64,000 nt of DNA, from positions 248,001-312,000 of the forward strand of contig NZ_LFIP02000005.1 in assembly GCF_001189235.2 (NCBI RefSeq), written 5' to 3'. The notes beneath the pieces were generated by a model. That model was given only the letters and a program-made list of their open reading frames with translations. It was not told where the DNA came from and searched no databases. Positions within the stretch are counted from its first letter, which is position 1. The number at the start of each line of letters is the position of its first letter. Source of the DNA: Bradyrhizobium embrapense (lineage in GTDB: Bacteria > Pseudomonadota > Alphaproteobacteria > Rhizobiales > Xanthobacteraceae). Made by a program: the position numbers and the translations under genes. Positions 34,226 to 42,321 of the stretch are shown piece by piece.

Positions 34226-36364
34226 TCAGTTGAACGGCACACGTGCCCTGGCCGAGAACGTCCAGATCCGGGCGGCGCTGCCGAGGCCGCCATACTCCGC
34301 GCCGAGGCCGAGCATCGTGCCGCCCGCGAGCCGCGTGTTCAGCCCGCCGCTGACGCGGGCCGACCAGCCCTCCAGCACCAGCGTCGGGTTGATCGGGATG
34401 CCGCTTACGGCCAGCGCCGCGGCATCGTCCCTGCTGAAATAGTAGTCGCCAAAGACGCCGAGATAGGGCGTGACCACCGCGGCGTCGATCGTTGCCAGCG
34501 GATAGCTCAGCTTGACACCGCCGGATGCGCGGCCGGTGACGAAGTCGCGCGCCGTCTGCAGCGTGCCGAGCGTGTCCACATAGGCATTCTCATGCTCCCA
34601 CAGCGCGTAGAGGCGCGCGGACGGCTCGATCACGAGGCTGCCCATCTTGTAGCTGCCGGTCAGCCCGGTCGCGAACATCCAGCGGTCGCCGTTGAAACTA
34701 CCCTGCGCCGTTCCGGCGAGGCCATTGTAGCCGATCTGCGAGAAGGTCACGGCGGCGTCGTAGCGCAGCGCCGGCGTGATCATCCAGCCGAGATAGGTCC
34801 CTGCGGTCCAGCCGTCGCCGGTCAGCTTTCCGTTGATGTCCTGGGCCGTGTAGTTGAACGTCTCATAGCCGGCGACGGCGCCGACCAGGAGGTTGGGCAT
34901 CGCCCGGTAGGTCAGTCCCATCAGCGCATTGAGCTGGCTGCCGTAGATCGACGAGCCCGTCGTGCCGACGCCGGGCGCAGCCGGCGACGACCAGCGGTCG
35001 ATGCCGCTGCCCCTGACGTCGATCCAGAACTGCCAGTCGCGAGCCTCGCGCGTGGTACTGGACTTTGCCTTGGTCGGCATCTGCTGATCGATCGTCGCGA
35101 ACGCATTGTCGATCCGTGAATTGCCGCCGCTGCGTCCGGCTGCGTCCGAGTTCCGATCGGAGGCGTACGCATTGCGATTGCCCGTGTCCGCCTGCCCCAC
35201 CCCGTCTGACGGATCGGCCGCGAAGTTGAAGCGCATGCCAGCGCCACTTGGCGTCATGAAGCTGCCGCCTTCGCTGAATCCGTCCGAGATCGCGTTGTCG
35301 ATCGCACCTGAGATCGCCTGGCCGGAGTTCTGCGCCACCAGCTTGGTGATGTCGATCTGCAATGCCCGCAGCTTTACGCTGTCGGTCGGGACATTCACAC
35401 TTTGCACCAGCGCCGGCGAGGTGCTGGCATTGAACGCGCCGCTGCCGGCATAGCTCGCCGTGATGGTGTGGCTGCCGATCTTGAGCGTCGCGATCGAGAA
35501 GCTCGCCGTGCCCGCCGCGAGCGTCGCGGTGCCGATCGGCGATCCATTGTCGCTGAAGGTCACCGTGCCGGTCGGCGTTCCCGCCGGGGCGGTGACGTTC
35601 GCCGTGAAGGTCACCGATTGGCCAAGGCTGCTCGGATTCTGCGACGAGGTCAGCGCGGTCTGGGTCGTCGTTACGGCTGTGAAGGTGAAGCGGTCCGCCG
35701 CCGATGTCGCCGAGGTTCCGACTGCCGTCGTCACCGTGATATCCACCGTTCCCGTTCCCGCCGGCGAGGTCGCCGTGATCTGGGTGCTCGAATTGACGGT
35801 GAAGCCGGTTGCATGGGTTGCGCCGAACGTCACGGCCGTCGCAGCGGTCAAGCCTGTGCCTGTAATGATGACCGTCGTTCCGCCGCTGGTTGGACCTGCG
35901 GCCGGCGAGATCGATGTCACCGTCGGCGCGGATGCCACGTAGGTGAATTGATCCACGGGAGACGTCAATGATGTCCCGGACGGGTTGGTCACGGTGACAT
36001 CGACCGTGCCGGTCCCGGCCGGCGCGACGGCGGTGATCCGCTCGCTCGAATTGATGGTGAAGCTCGTTGCGTTGACGGCGCCGAAGCGCACCGCGGTGGC
36101 TGTGCTGAAACTGCCGCCCGAGATGGTGACGGTGGTGCCGCCCGCGGCGGGACCTGATGTCGGGGAGATCGAGGCCACCGCCGGCGCCTGCGCGCTGGCC
36201 GCGGCGACCGAGCCGAACAGTGCGGCGGCGACCAGGACGAGGCCGCAGCCGGCGCGTCGCGCGATCGCCGTCAACGGCAGTCTGGTGCGAAGCTCGGATG
36301 CATGGCGCGAGGCGGCGAAGCGGAAACCAGTCCGCGCAAAGTTGGCAATCGGCAACAACGGCAA
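34226..36364 (-). CDS. IPT/Ig-repeat autotransporter
   Basis: 712 residues from a TTG start at 36364. A long signal peptide (core CGLVLVAAALFGSVAAASAQ) is followed by two IPT/TIG domains (about 62-145 and 147-230; each starts with a V-x-SISP-x-xGP pattern) and one bacterial Ig-like domain (about 235-325, TFTANVTAPAGTPTGTVTFS). After a linker comes an autotransporter-type barrel (about 440-712: DWQFWIDVRGSGIDRWSSPA, LLVGAVAGYETFNYT, ending ARARVPFN). It should be a surface-displayed adhesin or receptor-like protein. It has no TpsA secretion domain, so it is not an obvious partner for the TpsB at 4495. Confidence 0.85.
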   Translation of the reverse strand: MPLLPIANFARTGFRFAASRHASELRTRLPLTAIARRAGCGLVLVAAALFGSVAAASAQAPAVASISPTSGPAAGGTTVTISGGSFSTATAVRFGAVNATSFTINSSERITAVAPAGTGTVDVTVTNPSGTSLTSPVDQFTYVASAPTVTSISPAAGPTSGGTTVIITGTGLTAATAVTFGATHATGFTVNSSTQITATSPAGTGTVDITVTTAVGTSATSAADRFTFTAVTTTQTALTSSQNPSSLGQSVTFTANVTAPAGTPTGTVTFSDNGSPIGTATLAAGTASFSIATLKIGSHTITASYAGSGAFNASTSPALVQSVNVPTDSVKLRALQIDITKLVAQNSGQAISGAIDNAISDGFSEGGSFMTPSGAGMRFNFAADPSDGVGQADTGNRNAYASDRNSDAAGRSGGNSRIDNAFATIDQQMPTKAKSSTTREARDWQFWIDVRGSGIDRWSSPAAPGVGTTGSSIYGSQLNALMGLTYRAMPNLLVGAVAGYETFNYTAQDINGKLTGDGWTAGTYLGWMITPALRYDAAVTFSQIGYNGLAGTAQGSFNGDRWMFATGLTGSYKMGSLVIEPSARLYALWEHENAYVDTLGTLQTARDFVTGRASGGVKLSYPLATIDAAVVTPYLGVFGDYYFSRDDAAALAVSGIPINPTLVLEGWSARVSGGLNTRLAGGTMLGLGAEYGGLGSAARIWTFSARARVPFN

Positions 36365-36599
36365 CCCCCGTCGCGCCCGCCTGCAGCAGGCGGTGCAGAT
36401 CTAAAAATACGGGATTGTTGTAGTACGCGGTTCGCGGAGCGGTTCGCGGAATCTCCGCGCGCATCCGCTTTTGTGGCGCGCCGTTGCCGGGCCGCTACGT
36501 CATTGCGCAATCTGAGAAGGCGTTGGCGCGCGCCATGGTTGCGATGTCGTGATCGTGCGGCGGGTTCTTTTCATTCAGCGCACGTAAAGCAGATGATGG

Positions 36600-37418
36600 T
36601 CAGGGCCGCAGGGCCGTCGCGATCAGGGCGGTCGAGGGAATCGCGAAGACATCGCCGACCCGCCCGCGCTCGATTTCGGCGCGGAAGGCGCGCGCGACCG
36701 CAGCACTCTGGTCCGCGTCGAGCCCGCTCCAATGCGGCATGAACTCGAACAGCTTGTCGACGTTGGCAGGATTGGCGACATTGAGCTGGAAGTCGTGGGT
36801 GATCTCGGCGACGACAGGATCGGAGAAGCCGGCAGCGATCACCGCCGCGGCGAGGCGGGTGGGGTCGGCGAGCTCGGCGAGGCCGGTGCAGGGCATCGGC
36901 GTGAAATTGTCGGGATAGAGCCGCCGGATGATCTGCGAGAGCAGGAGATACACCGCGGCGCCGTCGGCGCTTTTCCACACCGCGATCGCCGCCGATCCGC
37001 CCGGTCGCGTCACCCGCGCCATCTCGCGCAGTCCGGCGCGCCAGTCCGGAAACAGCATCACGCCGAACACCGACACCGCCGCATCGAACGCGGCATCCGG
37101 CAAATCAAGCGCCTGGCCGTCCATCTGCCTCGCTTCGATATTCGCCACATCGTGCGCGCGGACCCGTGCCACCATGCCGGCGGAGAAGTCGATCGCGGTG
37201 ACGTCGGCGCCCCTGCGCGCGGCGGCCAGCGCCGCAGCACCCGTACCGGTGGCGACGTCGAGCACCTTCGATGATGGACCGATCGGGAGCATCGCGACCG
37301 CGGCCTCTGCGAAGTGTGTCGTGAACGGCTGCGACTGCGCCTCGTAGGTCGCGACCATCTTGTCCCAGTGCGCGGGATCGTCGAACGGAAGCGGCTTCGC
37401 CTGGTCACTTGGCTGCAT
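36600..37418 (-). CDS. Class I SAM-dependent methyltransferase
   Basis: 272 residues. Motif I is KVLDVATGTGAAALAAARRG (about residues 53-72). Further signatures are VTAIDFSAGMVARVRAHDVA, the QMDGQALDLPDAAFDAAVSV region, and MARVTRPGGSAAIAVWKSAD, as in UbiE/Methyltransf_11 proteins. The substrate is unknown. It overlaps the upstream Rrf2 gene by 14 bases and so is controlled by the same palindromic operator. Confidence 0.9.
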   Translation of the reverse strand: MQPSDQAKPLPFDDPAHWDKMVATYEAQSQPFTTHFAEAAVAMLPIGPSSKVLDVATGTGAAALAAARRGADVTAIDFSAGMVARVRAHDVANIEARQMDGQALDLPDAAFDAAVSVFGVMLFPDWRAGLREMARVTRPGGSAAIAVWKSADGAAVYLLLSQIIRRLYPDNFTPMPCTGLAELADPTRLAAAVIAAGFSDPVVAEITHDFQLNVANPANVDKLFEFMPHWSGLDADQSAAVARAFRAEIERGRVGDVFAIPSTALIATALRP

Positions 37419-37869
37419 GAATCTGGTCCTCGAGGCTTTGCTTGTGTTTGGCGAGCCGGCGCTCGAAATCCTTCGCGAGCGCGTCGAGCGTCACCGCGCC
37501 GAGGCGCTTCAGGAAGATCGCCTCGACCTCGCGAAACGTGCTTGACAGCGCATCGTTGACGGCCTGTTCGACCAGGCAGCCGGGATTTTCCGAGCGATGG
37601 CCCATCGCGACGATGGTGGGCGCGCCGACCGCGCGATAGATATCGGCGAGCGTGATGCCGGCAGGATCGCGCGCCAGCGTCCAGCCGCCGCCATGGCCCT
37701 TCTCCGAGCGGACCAGGCCTTGCTCGCGCAGGCCCGCCATCACGCGGCGGACCACCACCGGGTTGGTGGCCATCGCCTGCGCAAGCTGCTCCGACGTGAC
37801 CGGCTCGCCGGCTCCGATCATGTGGAGGAGGCCGTGCAGGACGCTCGATAGACGGCTGTCGCGTATCAT
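37405..37869 (-). CDS. Rrf2-family transcriptional regulator
   Basis: 154 residues. The winged helix lies at about 10-80 (VLHGLLHMIGAGEPVTSEQL, ATNPVVVRRVMAGLREQGLV, GGGWTLARDPAGITLADIYR). The C-terminal half keeps one Cys (GCLVEQAVNDALSSTF) rather than the three-Cys cluster of the Fe-S-binding IscR/NsrR types, so it probably does not bind a standard Fe-S cluster. Its start codon lies inside a perfect palindrome (37865-37891), so autorepression is very likely. No Shine-Dalgarno is visible close to the ATG; the mRNA may be leaderless. Confidence 0.9.
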   Translation of the reverse strand: MIRDSRLSSVLHGLLHMIGAGEPVTSEQLAQAMATNPVVVRRVMAGLREQGLVRSEKGHGGGWTLARDPAGITLADIYRAVGAPTIVAMGHRSENPGCLVEQAVNDALSSTFREVEAIFLKRLGAVTLDALAKDFERRLAKHKQSLEDQIHAAK

Positions 37870-37891
37870 GTAACATCATATGTTACATGAT
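37865..37891. promoter_or_regulatory. Perfect palindrome over the Rrf2 start codon (operator)
   Basis: Arms ATCATGTAACAT (37865-37876) and ATGTTACATGAT (37880-37891) match without error around a 3-base spacer. The left arm contains the start codon of the Rrf2 gene on the minus strand. A 27-base AT-rich site of this precision in GC-rich DNA is best explained as the binding site of the regulator itself. Confidence 0.75.
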
Positions 37892-37994
37892 GGAGGTCGG
37901 CGTCAAGAGGGCTTTCCTTCGCCCTGAAGAGGGAAGGTCGGAATGGGAGCCCAGCCGCATGCACCGCTGATCGCGGAGAGACCTGATCCCCACC

Positions 37995-38017
37995 CGCTTT
38001 GCTCTGTGAGCAAAGCG
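37995..38017. repeat. 10-3-10 palindrome in an intergenic region
   Basis: Perfect arms CGCTTTGCTC and GAGCAAAGCG with spacer TGT. It lies in a non-coding stretch between the Rrf2 gene and the TPR gene and may be a dispersed palindromic repeat or a transcription stop for upstream antisense transcription. No T-run follows. Confidence 0.5.
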
Positions 38018-38126
38018 ACCTCGCCACTCCAAAGGGGGACAGGAGAGCAATCGGCATTTGCGTGCCGGATTTGGCGGCGTCGCCCGTTTAATCCCCATCG
38101 GGGTCTTGAGAGGCTAGGGCGGTATC

Positions 38127-40223
38127 GTGGGCAGTGCTGTTGATCGGATGTTGCTGGATGCGGTGGCGCATTATGGCGCGGGCCGCGCGACGGAGGCCGG
38201 CACTTTGTGCGGTGACATCCTCAGCGCCGATCCCGACCATATTCCGGCGCTGCATCTGTCCGCCGTCATCGCCTTCGTGACCGATCGCGCCGCTGAGGGC
38301 GCGGTGCTGCTGAACCGGGTGTTCAGCCTCGATCCGCATCACGGACCGGCGTTCGCCACGCTCGGCGATGCGCTCGCCGTGAAGGGCGAGCACGAGGGCG
38401 CGGTGGCGGCGTTCCAGCGCGGCGTGGCGCTGCGGCCGAAGGATGCCGGCCTGCAGATCAAGCTCGGCGTCGCGCTGTGCGAGTTGTCGCGTTTCGGCGA
38501 GGCCGAGGCGGCGTTTCGTCGCGCCATCGCACTCGATGGCGGCCTCACGCGGGCGCGGTTCAACCTTGCCGTTGCGCTGGCCGGGCAGCAGCGGCCGGTC
38601 GAGGCGGAGCAGGCCTATCGCGAGGTGATCGCGCGCGATCCGGCCTATTGCGGTGTCTGGCTCAACCTCGGCAATGCGTTGACCGATCAGAAAAAGCACG
38701 ACGCCGCCGCCACGGCCTATCGCCGCGGGCTAAGCACGGACCCTGACAATCCGGGCCTGCACAGCGGCCTCGGTGCGGCCCTCTACCGCCTGGGCCGGCT
38801 GGAGGACGCCGTCCTGCACTATCGCCGCGCGATCGCACTCGATCCCGACAATTTCGCGCCGCGGCGCCTGCTGGCCATGGTGCTGCACGAACTGGGTGAG
38901 CGCGAAGAGGCTGTCCGCATCTATCGGCAGGTCTCGGCCCGCGATCCGTCCGATCACGTCATCCTCAACAATCTCGGGGCCTGCCTGTTCGAGCTCGGAC
39001 AGGTCGACGACGCCATCGCCTGCGCCGAGCTGGCGCTGGCGCTCAAGCCGGACTATGCCGCCGCGCACACCAACCTTGGAATCATCTTCGAGGCGCAGAA
39101 CCTGGTCGAGGCCGCGGTCGCCGCGCATCGAAGGGCCATCGAGCTCGAACCCAACTACGCCAAGGGCCACGCCAATCTTGCGGTCGCGCTGCGCAATGCC
39201 GGCGAGATCGATGCGGCGCTGGTGGCCTCGCGCCGCGCCATCGCGCTCGATCCCGAACAGCCGCTGGCGCATTACAACCACGCCCATTTCCTCCTGATGA
39301 ACGGCGAGTTCGAGGAGGGTTTTGAAGAATATCAGTGGCGCCGCAAGACCAAGATGCTCAGCGAAGGCGACCCGGTGTTCGACGAGCCGGAATGGCAGGG
39401 TGAGCCGCTGGCGGGACGCACGCTGCTGTTGTTTGCCGAATACGGGCTCGGCGACGCCATCAACTTCGTCCGCTATGTGCCGATGCTGGCGGGCAAAGGC
39501 GGCCGGATCATTCTGCAGGTGCAGCCGGCGCTGGTCGCGCTGCTGCAGCCGATGCTGCCCGACGTCGCGGTGTTCGCCCGCGGCGAGCCGTTACCGCCGT
39601 TCGACCTGCAACTGCCGCTGCTCAGCCTGCCGCGCATCTTCCGTACCACCGTCGAGACCATCCCGGCCGCCGTGTCCTATCTGCAGGCGGATGCCGTCAA
39701 GCTGGCGCGCTGGCGCGAGGCGCTCGCCGGCGAATCGGCGCTGAAGGTCGGCGTGGTCTGGGCCGGCAATGCCAGGCACAAGGGCGACCGCCAGCGTTCG
39801 CTGCCGGCGGATGCCGTGCTGCCGCGGCTGGTCACACCGGGCGTGCAGCTCTACAGCCTGCAGAAGGAGCCGCGGCCGGACGATGCCCCGGTGCTGCGGC
39901 GCCTCGGTGCCGATATCGTCGACCTCGCGCCGACGCTCGGCGATTTCGCCGACACCGCGGCGGCCGTCTGCGCGCTCGATCTCGTCATCGCCGTCGATAC
40001 CTCGGTGGCGCATCTCGCCGGCGCGCTGGGCCGCCCGGTCTGGATGCTGTGCCCCTATGCGCTCGACTGGCGCTGGCTGCGCGATCGCGCCGACACGCCC
40101 TGGTATCCGACCATGCGGCTGTTCCGCCAGGACAGGCCGCAGGCCTGGGAGGGCGTGCTGACGCGGATGTCAGCCGAGCTTGCGCGCGTTGCGAAAGGGG
40201 AGCGGGAGGTGTTGCTGCCATAG
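38127..40223 (+). CDS. TPR protein with a GT9-like glycosyltransferase domain
   Basis: 698 residues from GTG 38127. About ten tetratricopeptide repeats fill residues 10-395, with repeated A-x-x-x-Y/F-R-R-A-I-A-L-D-P endings. The C-terminal 270 residues (GRTLLLFAEYGLGDAINFVR, LKVGVVWAGNARHKGDRQRS, DLVIAVDTSVAHLAGALGRP) resemble glycosyltransferase family 9 / heptosyltransferase-like domains. Proteins with this build are common in Bradyrhizobium and Rhodopseudomonas and may glycosylate proteins or surface glycans; the substrate is not known. Confidence 0.87.
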   Translation: MGSAVDRMLLDAVAHYGAGRATEAGTLCGDILSADPDHIPALHLSAVIAFVTDRAAEGAVLLNRVFSLDPHHGPAFATLGDALAVKGEHEGAVAAFQRGVALRPKDAGLQIKLGVALCELSRFGEAEAAFRRAIALDGGLTRARFNLAVALAGQQRPVEAEQAYREVIARDPAYCGVWLNLGNALTDQKKHDAAATAYRRGLSTDPDNPGLHSGLGAALYRLGRLEDAVLHYRRAIALDPDNFAPRRLLAMVLHELGEREEAVRIYRQVSARDPSDHVILNNLGACLFELGQVDDAIACAELALALKPDYAAAHTNLGIIFEAQNLVEAAVAAHRRAIELEPNYAKGHANLAVALRNAGEIDAALVASRRAIALDPEQPLAHYNHAHFLLMNGEFEEGFEEYQWRRKTKMLSEGDPVFDEPEWQGEPLAGRTLLLFAEYGLGDAINFVRYVPMLAGKGGRIILQVQPALVALLQPMLPDVAVFARGEPLPPFDLQLPLLSLPRIFRTTVETIPAAVSYLQADAVKLARWREALAGESALKVGVVWAGNARHKGDRQRSLPADAVLPRLVTPGVQLYSLQKEPRPDDAPVLRRLGADIVDLAPTLGDFADTAAAVCALDLVIAVDTSVAHLAGALGRPVWMLCPYALDWRWLRDRADTPWYPTMRLFRQDRPQAWEGVLTRMSAELARVAKGEREVLLP

Positions 40224-40262
40224 GCGTCGCGCGGCTGACGACCAGCCGAGGCTTCCGGTTAG

Positions 40263-41993
40263 TCACGTCGCGCTCATTCCCTGCGCACCGCCGAGCAGCT
40301 TCGCGTTGAGCCGGCCGCCGTCGAACAGCATTTCACTGATCGCGCCGTCGAGGTCGGAAGTCGTGACCGCCCCGCCAGCATCGCTGATGATGCTGGCTTG
40401 GGCGAGACGGCGCATCAGCTCCTTGATGAAGGCGGCGCTGACGCCTTCGGTGCGTCGCACGGCCTCGTCGATGACGGGCTGTTCGAGCGACAGGCCCTTG
40501 CCGTAGAGCCGGATCAGCTTGTCGCGTCCGGTCTCGTCGGGCAGCGGCACCTCGATCGCCTGGTCGATGCGGCCGGGCCGGCCGGCCAGTGCGCCCTCGA
40601 GCTCTTCGGGGCGGTTGGTGGTCAGCAGGAACAGGATGTCGCAATCCTCCTTGAGGCCGTCCATCTCGTTGAGCAGCTTGTTGAGCAATGATTCCTCGCA
40701 CGGTCCGCCCATGTCTTCGCGGTCGCGCGCGATCAGGTCGACATCCTCGATCACCACCATGGTCGGCTGCAGCAGCCGCGCCAGATTCATGTAGGCGCCG
40801 AGCAGGCCGACCTGTTCGGCGGTGATGATCAGTGTGGTGTGATCCCGCAGGTTGGTGGCGAGATAGCGAATGGTGTGGGTCTTGCCGGTGCCGGGCGGGC
40901 CGTAGAGCAGGATGCCCTTGCGGGTCGACTGGCCGAGCTTGCGCAGCAGATCGCGGCTTTCGACGAAGCCGAGCACATTGCGGTCGAGCAGCCGTAGCGT
41001 CCGTTCTGGCAGGATCACGTCATCGCGGGCCACCGTCTGCAGCCGATGCACGGTCACGCCGCGGGCGCGGCCGCGATAGTCTGCGGCATTCTCCAGCGAC
41101 AGGATCTTGCCGCGATAGGATCGTGCCGCATGCACGGCAGCTTCCAGCTCGGCAAAAGTCCGCTGCACCAGGCTGTTTCCGGCCGCGCCCGCGGGCACCG
41201 CAAGCTCGATCCGCAAGCCCGGCTCGCTCTGATAATCGCGATGGTAGCTGAGCAGCACCGCGTAGCGCAGCTCGTCGGTCTGGCACAGCCACAAGCCATT
41301 GGTGAGGCATTTCACCGGCTCGGACTCGCCGACGTCGACGTCGTGATACTGCGGGGGGGCGATCGCTGGTGCGTTGCGGCTGTTCTCCATCAGCGCGGCG
41401 AAGGCCAAGGTCTCGTAGCGGTGTTCCTCATGAAGGCCGAAGAAATGGATCGGCGCGTCGAACAGCCTGTCGATCGCGATCTGAACATCGGCACGCATGT
41501 GACCGGGAAACTGCCGCGACCGGGTCAGGATTTGGTTGCGCGGCACTCCGGCAAAATGCCAATCGAGTGCTATAAAGGCATATCTGAACTCCTCGCCCGG
41601 CAGTTTTTCCGAGCTGGCCCTGGCGGCGAGCAAGCAGTTGCTGCACAGGCAGACCGTCTTGCGGAAGAGAAAGACATCGGTCACGGGTTCCAGTGAGCCA
41701 CAGAGGTTGCACGGCCGCGCCGCGTCGGCAGCCTCCGTCGTGATCGTTAACGGATGGCCATTGCTGCGGATCAGTTGCTGCGCGGACTCCAGCAGGGCTT
41801 GGGCCACAGGTGCTGGATAGGGACCGCATGCGATTCCGTTCTGGGCCTCGATCCGTGCGGTAGCGGCAACCGCCTCTTTCCGGGATTTGCCGAATACCGT
41901 GCGTAGCAGGTTGCGGATGAATTCTATCGGTGTCTCGCTGTCGTCGTGAATGAAGAGCCTGATCGGGCCGTTCTCGGCAAAGACGTCGTGCAT
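40263..41993 (-). CDS. ClpS-like domain / zinc finger / AAA+ ATPase fusion
   Basis: 576 residues from ATG 41993, preceded by GAGGTGAT. Residues about 8-88 look like the ClpS adaptor fold (PIRLFIHDDSETPIEFIRNL, IACGPYPAPVAQALLESAQQ, then RSNGHPLTITTE). Residues 95-120 hold two Cys pairs (CNLC and CSNC) like a ClpX-type zinc finger. A middle region (about 125-330) is unassigned. The AAA+ module (about 340-540) has Walker A YGPPGTGKTH at 364-373, Walker B VVIEDVDLIA near 413-422, and the second region of homology TTNRPEELEGALAGRPGRID, closest to the FtsH/Cdc48 group. No peptidase domain is present. It looks like a one-chain substrate receptor plus unfoldase. Confidence 0.85.
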   Translation of the reverse strand: MHDVFAENGPIRLFIHDDSETPIEFIRNLLRTVFGKSRKEAVAATARIEAQNGIACGPYPAPVAQALLESAQQLIRSNGHPLTITTEAADAARPCNLCGSLEPVTDVFLFRKTVCLCSNCLLAARASSEKLPGEEFRYAFIALDWHFAGVPRNQILTRSRQFPGHMRADVQIAIDRLFDAPIHFFGLHEEHRYETLAFAALMENSRNAPAIAPPQYHDVDVGESEPVKCLTNGLWLCQTDELRYAVLLSYHRDYQSEPGLRIELAVPAGAAGNSLVQRTFAELEAAVHAARSYRGKILSLENAADYRGRARGVTVHRLQTVARDDVILPERTLRLLDRNVLGFVESRDLLRKLGQSTRKGILLYGPPGTGKTHTIRYLATNLRDHTTLIITAEQVGLLGAYMNLARLLQPTMVVIEDVDLIARDREDMGGPCEESLLNKLLNEMDGLKEDCDILFLLTTNRPEELEGALAGRPGRIDQAIEVPLPDETGRDKLIRLYGKGLSLEQPVIDEAVRRTEGVSAAFIKELMRRLAQASIISDAGGAVTTSDLDGAISEMLFDGGRLNAKLLGGAQGMSAT

Positions 41994-42321
41994 GATCACC
42001 TCGAAACGCAATCGGAAACAAACAGAACAAAATAAGAACATCATGGCCGCGGGCCTGCGTCAAGCGAAAGATTTTGTCGCCTCATCCCTGACGTGTGATG
42101 TGCCGCTCGGCGGGCTCAGCCGGGAACACGCTTGCATGCGTAAACGCCGTTCAACACTTGTGAAGATCGTGTTGCGGCAAATGCCAAGAGATGGTCGTCG
42201 CAGCGGCAAACTTCCGACACATCATCAAGGCGAAAAGGGGCGATCCAACATGGCGCGAGCGCGAGAGCAGAGTCCTTCCTAAGGATCTGCGGTTGCGCAA
42301 TTATTTTAACAAGAGGCCCTC
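41994..42321. other. Divergent region between the ClpS-AAA and MscS genes
   Basis: 328 bases. Open frames here look like chance. The first 50 bases next to the AAA gene are AT-rich and hold the GAAC-N7-GAAC site described separately. I see no RNA gene. Both promoters must lie here. Confidence 0.5.
42025..42039 (-). promoter_or_regulatory. Candidate alphaproteobacterial LexA (SOS) box
   Basis: Read on the minus strand, this is GTTC-TTATTTT-GTTC, an exact match to the GTTC-N7-GTTC direct repeat described for LexA of alphaproteobacteria. It lies 31 bases upstream of the ATG of the ClpS-AAA gene. A chance match is possible, as only eight bases are fixed. Confidence 0.45.

Noticed and set aside
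34226..36364. The autotransporter as the missing cargo of the TpsB pore
   Set aside because: It carries its own C-terminal barrel and lacks a TpsA-type N-terminal secretion domain. It is also 28 kb away on the other strand.
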